From DAIDKA01 sp036267975 (GTDB taxonomy: Bacteria; Pseudomonadota; Gammaproteobacteria; Steroidobacterales; Steroidobacteraceae), in the NCBI GenBank assembly GCA_036267975.1, contig DATAVA010000015.1, positions 62,001 through 126,000 of the forward strand: a DNA stretch of 64,000 nucleotides. The letters run 5' to 3'. The notes under the pieces are model-generated. The model ran no database searches. It worked only from the letters and a program-made list of their open reading frames with translations, and had not been told where the DNA came from. Below, piece by piece: positions 61,815 through 64,000 of the stretch; the stretch's first letter is position 1, and each line of letters begins with the position of its first letter. The translations under genes and the position numbers were made by a program.

Positions 61815-62893
61815 CCGGCGGCGTGCATCGGGACCCACGCTTCCGCAATCTGCACGGCATTCAGGGCCGCCCCCTTGAGCAGCTGATCGCCCGCGCAGAA
61901 CAGGGCGATCGAGTGTCCTGACGGGTCGCTCAGGTCCTGGCGGATACGGCCCACCAGCACATCATCCTGGCCGGAGGCATCCTTGGGCATGGGAAAGTAA
62001 TTGTTTGCCACGTCATCGACGATGCGCACCCCGGGGGCACCCGCGAGCAGCGCGCGCACCTGTTGCGGCGTAATGGGATCGCGGCACTCAAAGGTCAGGG
62101 CGACACAGTGCGCACGCAGCACCGGCACGCGCACACAGGTGGCACTCACGCGCAGGTTCGGCTCACCGAAAATCTTACGTGCCTCCTGCATGACCTTGGT
62201 CTCTTCCTCGTTGTAGCCGGTGCCCGGATCAACCCGCGTGTTGTGGCTGAAGACATTGAACGCGTATGGATGCGGCAGCACTGTGTGGCGGTACTCGCGA
62301 CCCTCGAGATGGGCGCGCGTGGCCTCGCGCAGCTCCTCCATGGCCGCAGCGCCGGCTCCCGAGGCGGCCTGGTAGGTCGCCAGCTGCAAACGCTGGATGG
62401 GATTCTTCTGATGAATTGGCCACAGCGGCAGAATCGAAATGATGGCCGCGCAATTCGGGTTCGCGATGATGCCATGGTGGTGGGCGATCTGCGCAGCGTT
62501 GATCTCCGGTACTACCAGCGGCACATCGTCATTCATGCGAAAGGCCGAGGAGTTATCGATGACGATCGCGCCGGCGCGCGCTGCAATCGGCGCATAGCGC
62601 TTGGAAACGCCGCCACCGGCCGAAAACAGCGCGATCTGCACCCCCGTGAAGCTCGACTCGGTCAGCTCCTGGATAGTGAGGTTTTGGCCGCGGAAGCGCT
62701 GGGTCTTGCCGGCCGAGCGCGCCGAGGCCAGCAGCCGCAGCTCGGAGACCGGAAAGTTGCGCTGTTCGAGGCAACGCGCCATTTCTACCCCGACCGCCCC
62801 CGTGGCGCCGACCACGGCGACGACAAAAGCGGCACGTGACTGCACGGCCGGCCCGTGCGACAGATCAGGGTGATGCGAAGTTGCGGGCGACAT
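61811..62893 (-). CDS. asd: Aspartate-semialdehyde dehydrogenase
   Basis: Asd makes aspartate-4-semialdehyde for lysine, threonine, methionine and diaminopimelate synthesis. The 360-residue enzyme has GATGAVG at residues 29-35, the active-site Cys in ANPNCAAI and the conserved SGAGAAAMEELREA and HNTRVDPGTGYNEEE regions. I start at the ATG at 62893; an upstream Met (62935) lies in the preceding terminator region. The N-terminal ~20 residues before the Rossmann strand are longer than usual. Confidence 0.95.
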   Translation of the reverse strand: MSPATSHHPDLSHGPAVQSRAAFVVAVVGATGAVGVEMARCLEQRNFPVSELRLLASARSAGKTQRFRGQNLTIQELTESSFTGVQIALFSAGGGVSKRYAPIAARAGAIVIDNSSAFRMNDDVPLVVPEINAAQIAHHHGIIANPNCAAIISILPLWPIHQKNPIQRLQLATYQAASGAGAAAMEELREATRAHLEGREYRHTVLPHPYAFNVFSHNTRVDPGTGYNEEETKVMQEARKIFGEPNLRVSATCVRVPVLRAHCVALTFECRDPITPQQVRALLAGAPGVRIVDDVANNYFPMPKDASGQDDVLVGRIRQDLSDPSGHSIALFCAGDQLLKGAALNAVQIAEAWVPMHAAG

Positions 62894-62930
62894 AGACGTT
62901 CTCCGAGAGCGCCAGAAATGAAAAGGCCCC

Positions 62931-62958
62931 GTCATTCCGGCGGGGCCTGCTTGCAGGA
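62931..62958 (-). terminator. Intrinsic terminator before asd
   Basis: On the minus strand AGGCCCCG (62958-62951) pairs with CGGGGCCT (62941-62934) across a nine-base loop, followed by TTTT with the stem's last T included. It lies 20 bases after the zinc-ribbon gene stop and 38 before the asd start. The T-run is short but the stem is strong. Confidence 0.7.
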
Positions 62959-62978
62959 AGTCGCGTACGAGTTGCCGA

Positions 62979-63224
62979 CTACCCGAAGCACCCCACGGTG
63001 GGCGCTTTGAGGGTCTTGGTCGGCTCCGGCGGCGTTGCGCCGCCGACGCGGCTGCGGCGCAGTCGCGGGGCGTTGTTCGCAGCCTTGCCGAGCCGCACGC
63101 CGCTGGGCGGTGCGATGATCATCTGGTACGAAATGGCGGTACTGCCGCATGTCGGACAACGATTGGCCCACGAGGGACAGTCGCGTTCACATGCTCCACA
63201 AATCCTGGCGTGCTGAATGGCCAT
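62979..63224 (-). CDS. Small zinc-ribbon protein
   Basis: This is an 81-residue protein with four-cysteine zinc-ribbon spacing: CGAC near residue 9, then CPTCGS near residue 23, with a further Cys between. The rest is basic and Pro/Ala-rich. I do not recognise a named family. It is followed by a terminator on its own strand, and modA lies upstream on the same strand. The frame is open and has a start at 63224, but no clear ribosome-binding site. Confidence 0.55.
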   Translation of the reverse strand: MAIQHARICGACERDCPSWANRCPTCGSTAISYQMIIAPPSGVRLGKAANNAPRLRRSRVGGATPPEPTKTLKAPTVGCFG

Positions 63225-63345
63225 GGCCCGATTCTCCTGCGCTCCCGCTCCCCTGCCAAAAGGGGCCGCAATTGTAGCGGATCGACCGCTCCACGACGAG
63301 CCTCAACGCAAGCCTGGGGGACCCGATCTCAACCGCGCGTCCGCA

Positions 63346-64000
63346 CTATTTTGGGGCGGAATCGAACCCGTATTTTGCAAAAATTGCCTGGGCGGTGGGC
63401 GATGACAGGAATTTGACGAAGTCCGCCGCGCCGGCATGGGCCCGAGCGGTGGTCGCGGCGGGGTAGGTGATGGGGCCATGGGAGCTGGCCGGGAAATCGG
63501 CCACGATCCTGACCTTCTTTTCGATGAGCGCATCGGTACGGTACACGATACCCAGCGGAGCTTCGCCACGGGCCACCAGCGCCAGTGCGGCACGGACATT
63601 GTCCGCCGCCGCAATCTTGTCCTGCACCGCCTCCCAGACGCCGAGGTTAGTCAGCGCAATCTTCGCGTACTTGCCCACCGGCACGGAGTCCGGATTGCCG
63701 GTCGCCAGGCGCCCGTCGCCGAGCAGTTTGGCCAGCGGGAAATGGCGCGTGATCCTGATCGTGACCGTACTGTCCGCGGGACTGATGAGCACCAGGCGGT
63801 TGCCCACCACGTTGCGCCGCGTCTTCGTGTCGATGAGGTTGCGGGTCTGCAGGTAATCCATCCAGTCGGTATCCGCGGACATGAACACATCGGCCGGGGC
63901 ACCCGCTTCGATCTGCCGCGCCAGGGCTGAGCTCGCGGCGTAGGACAGGGTGACTGTCTGATGCGTTTTGGCCGTGTAGGCGGGGCCGATTTCGTTGAGC
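63346..64000 (-). CDS. modA: Molybdate ABC transporter substrate-binding protein ModA, C-terminal part
   Basis: The frame continues past the window edge, so the signal peptide and first residues are missing. The visible part has APADVFMSADTDWMD, NRLVLI, the periplasmic-binding hinge GKYAK and the conserved end YPAATT plus FVKFLSSPTAQAIFAKYGF. ModA captures molybdate for the ModBC importer. Molybdenum is needed for formate dehydrogenase, whose accessory FdhD is 9 kb away. Confidence 0.93.
   Translation of the reverse strand, partial: LNEIGPAYTAKTHQTVTLSYAASSALARQIEAGAPADVFMSADTDWMDYLQTRNLIDTKTRRNVVGNRLVLISPADSTVTIRITRHFPLAKLLGDGRLATGNPDSVPVGKYAKIALTNLGVWEAVQDKIAAADNVRAALALVARGEAPLGIVYRTDALIEKKVRIVADFPASSHGPITYPAATTARAHAGAADFVKFLSSPTAQAIFAKYGFDSAPK

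Noticed and set aside
1..64000. tRNA, rRNA, CRISPR arrays, insertion sequences, attachment sites
   Set aside because: Read for cloverleaf ends, direct repeats with spacers, transposase motifs and flanking duplications; none convincing was found, though short tRNAs inside coding regions cannot be excluded by eye.

Overview
The window is a dense, high-GC bacterial chromosome segment, almost entirely coding, with no rRNA, tRNA, insertion sequence or CRISPR array that I can see. The divergent block lptF-lptG / pepA-holC-valS is a gammaproteobacterial gene order, and a canonical CTG-N10-CAG LexA box fits the same class. Together with TonB-dependent uptake and an aromatic-degradation repertoire, this suggests a gammaproteobacterium living on plant-derived aromatics. 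A Steroidobacter/Nevskia-like lineage is a guess; the class is an inference from synteny.

Region 1 (1-13.4 kb) is mostly housekeeping. It holds the end of a cardiolipin synthase-type gene, a small LexA-controlled gene, prfC, and a long minus-strand run pepA-holC-valS-moxR-DUF58-transglutaminase, with lptF-lptG diverging from pepA.

Region 2 (13.4-23.7 kb) is a protocatechuate 4,5-cleavage (meta) pathway. It contains an aldehyde dehydrogenase, ligI, ligA, ligB, ligC, an aldo/keto reductase, ligJ, a membrane hydrolase, a DctA-type carboxylate transporter and, on the other strand, ligK. These enzymes take protocatechuate to pyruvate plus oxaloacetate; only a LigU-type isomerase is not seen. ligK has no ATG/GTG/TTG at its expected start and sits at the end of a minus-strand operon that also encodes a rhomboid protease and a Gld-like ABC exporter with GldG and DUF4340 partners.

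Region 3 (29-54 kb) is an accessory catabolic region. It encodes a LysE-type exporter, acetoacetyl-CoA synthetase-like ligase, vanillin dehydrogenase-like ALDH, SDR, AraC regulator, TonB receptor, TIM-barrel isomerase, a second ALDH, a lipoprotein PQQ/haem alcohol dehydrogenase, a secreted carboxylesterase, AKR, SDR, a ThDP enzyme, two ACMSD-type amidohydrolases, LigM-type vanillate O-demethylase, a DmdC-like acyl-CoA dehydrogenase and a LysR regulator. A reasonable reading is import, oxidation and side-chain removal of lignin-derived phenolics to vanillate, demethylation by LigM to protocatechuate, then the lig pathway of region 2.

Region 4 (54-64 kb) holds fdhD, an adenosine kinase-like PfkB gene, metK, a clear SAH riboswitch and ahcY (the SAM cycle), then cstA with its small YbdD partner behind a very GC-rich hairpin, a Rieske protein gene without petB/petC beside it, asd, a small zinc-ribbon gene and the end of modA. 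LigM transfers methyl groups to tetrahydrofolate, and fdhD and modA serve molybdenum formate dehydrogenases. The neighbourhood therefore looks like the C1 outlet of demethylation, although that link is inferred.
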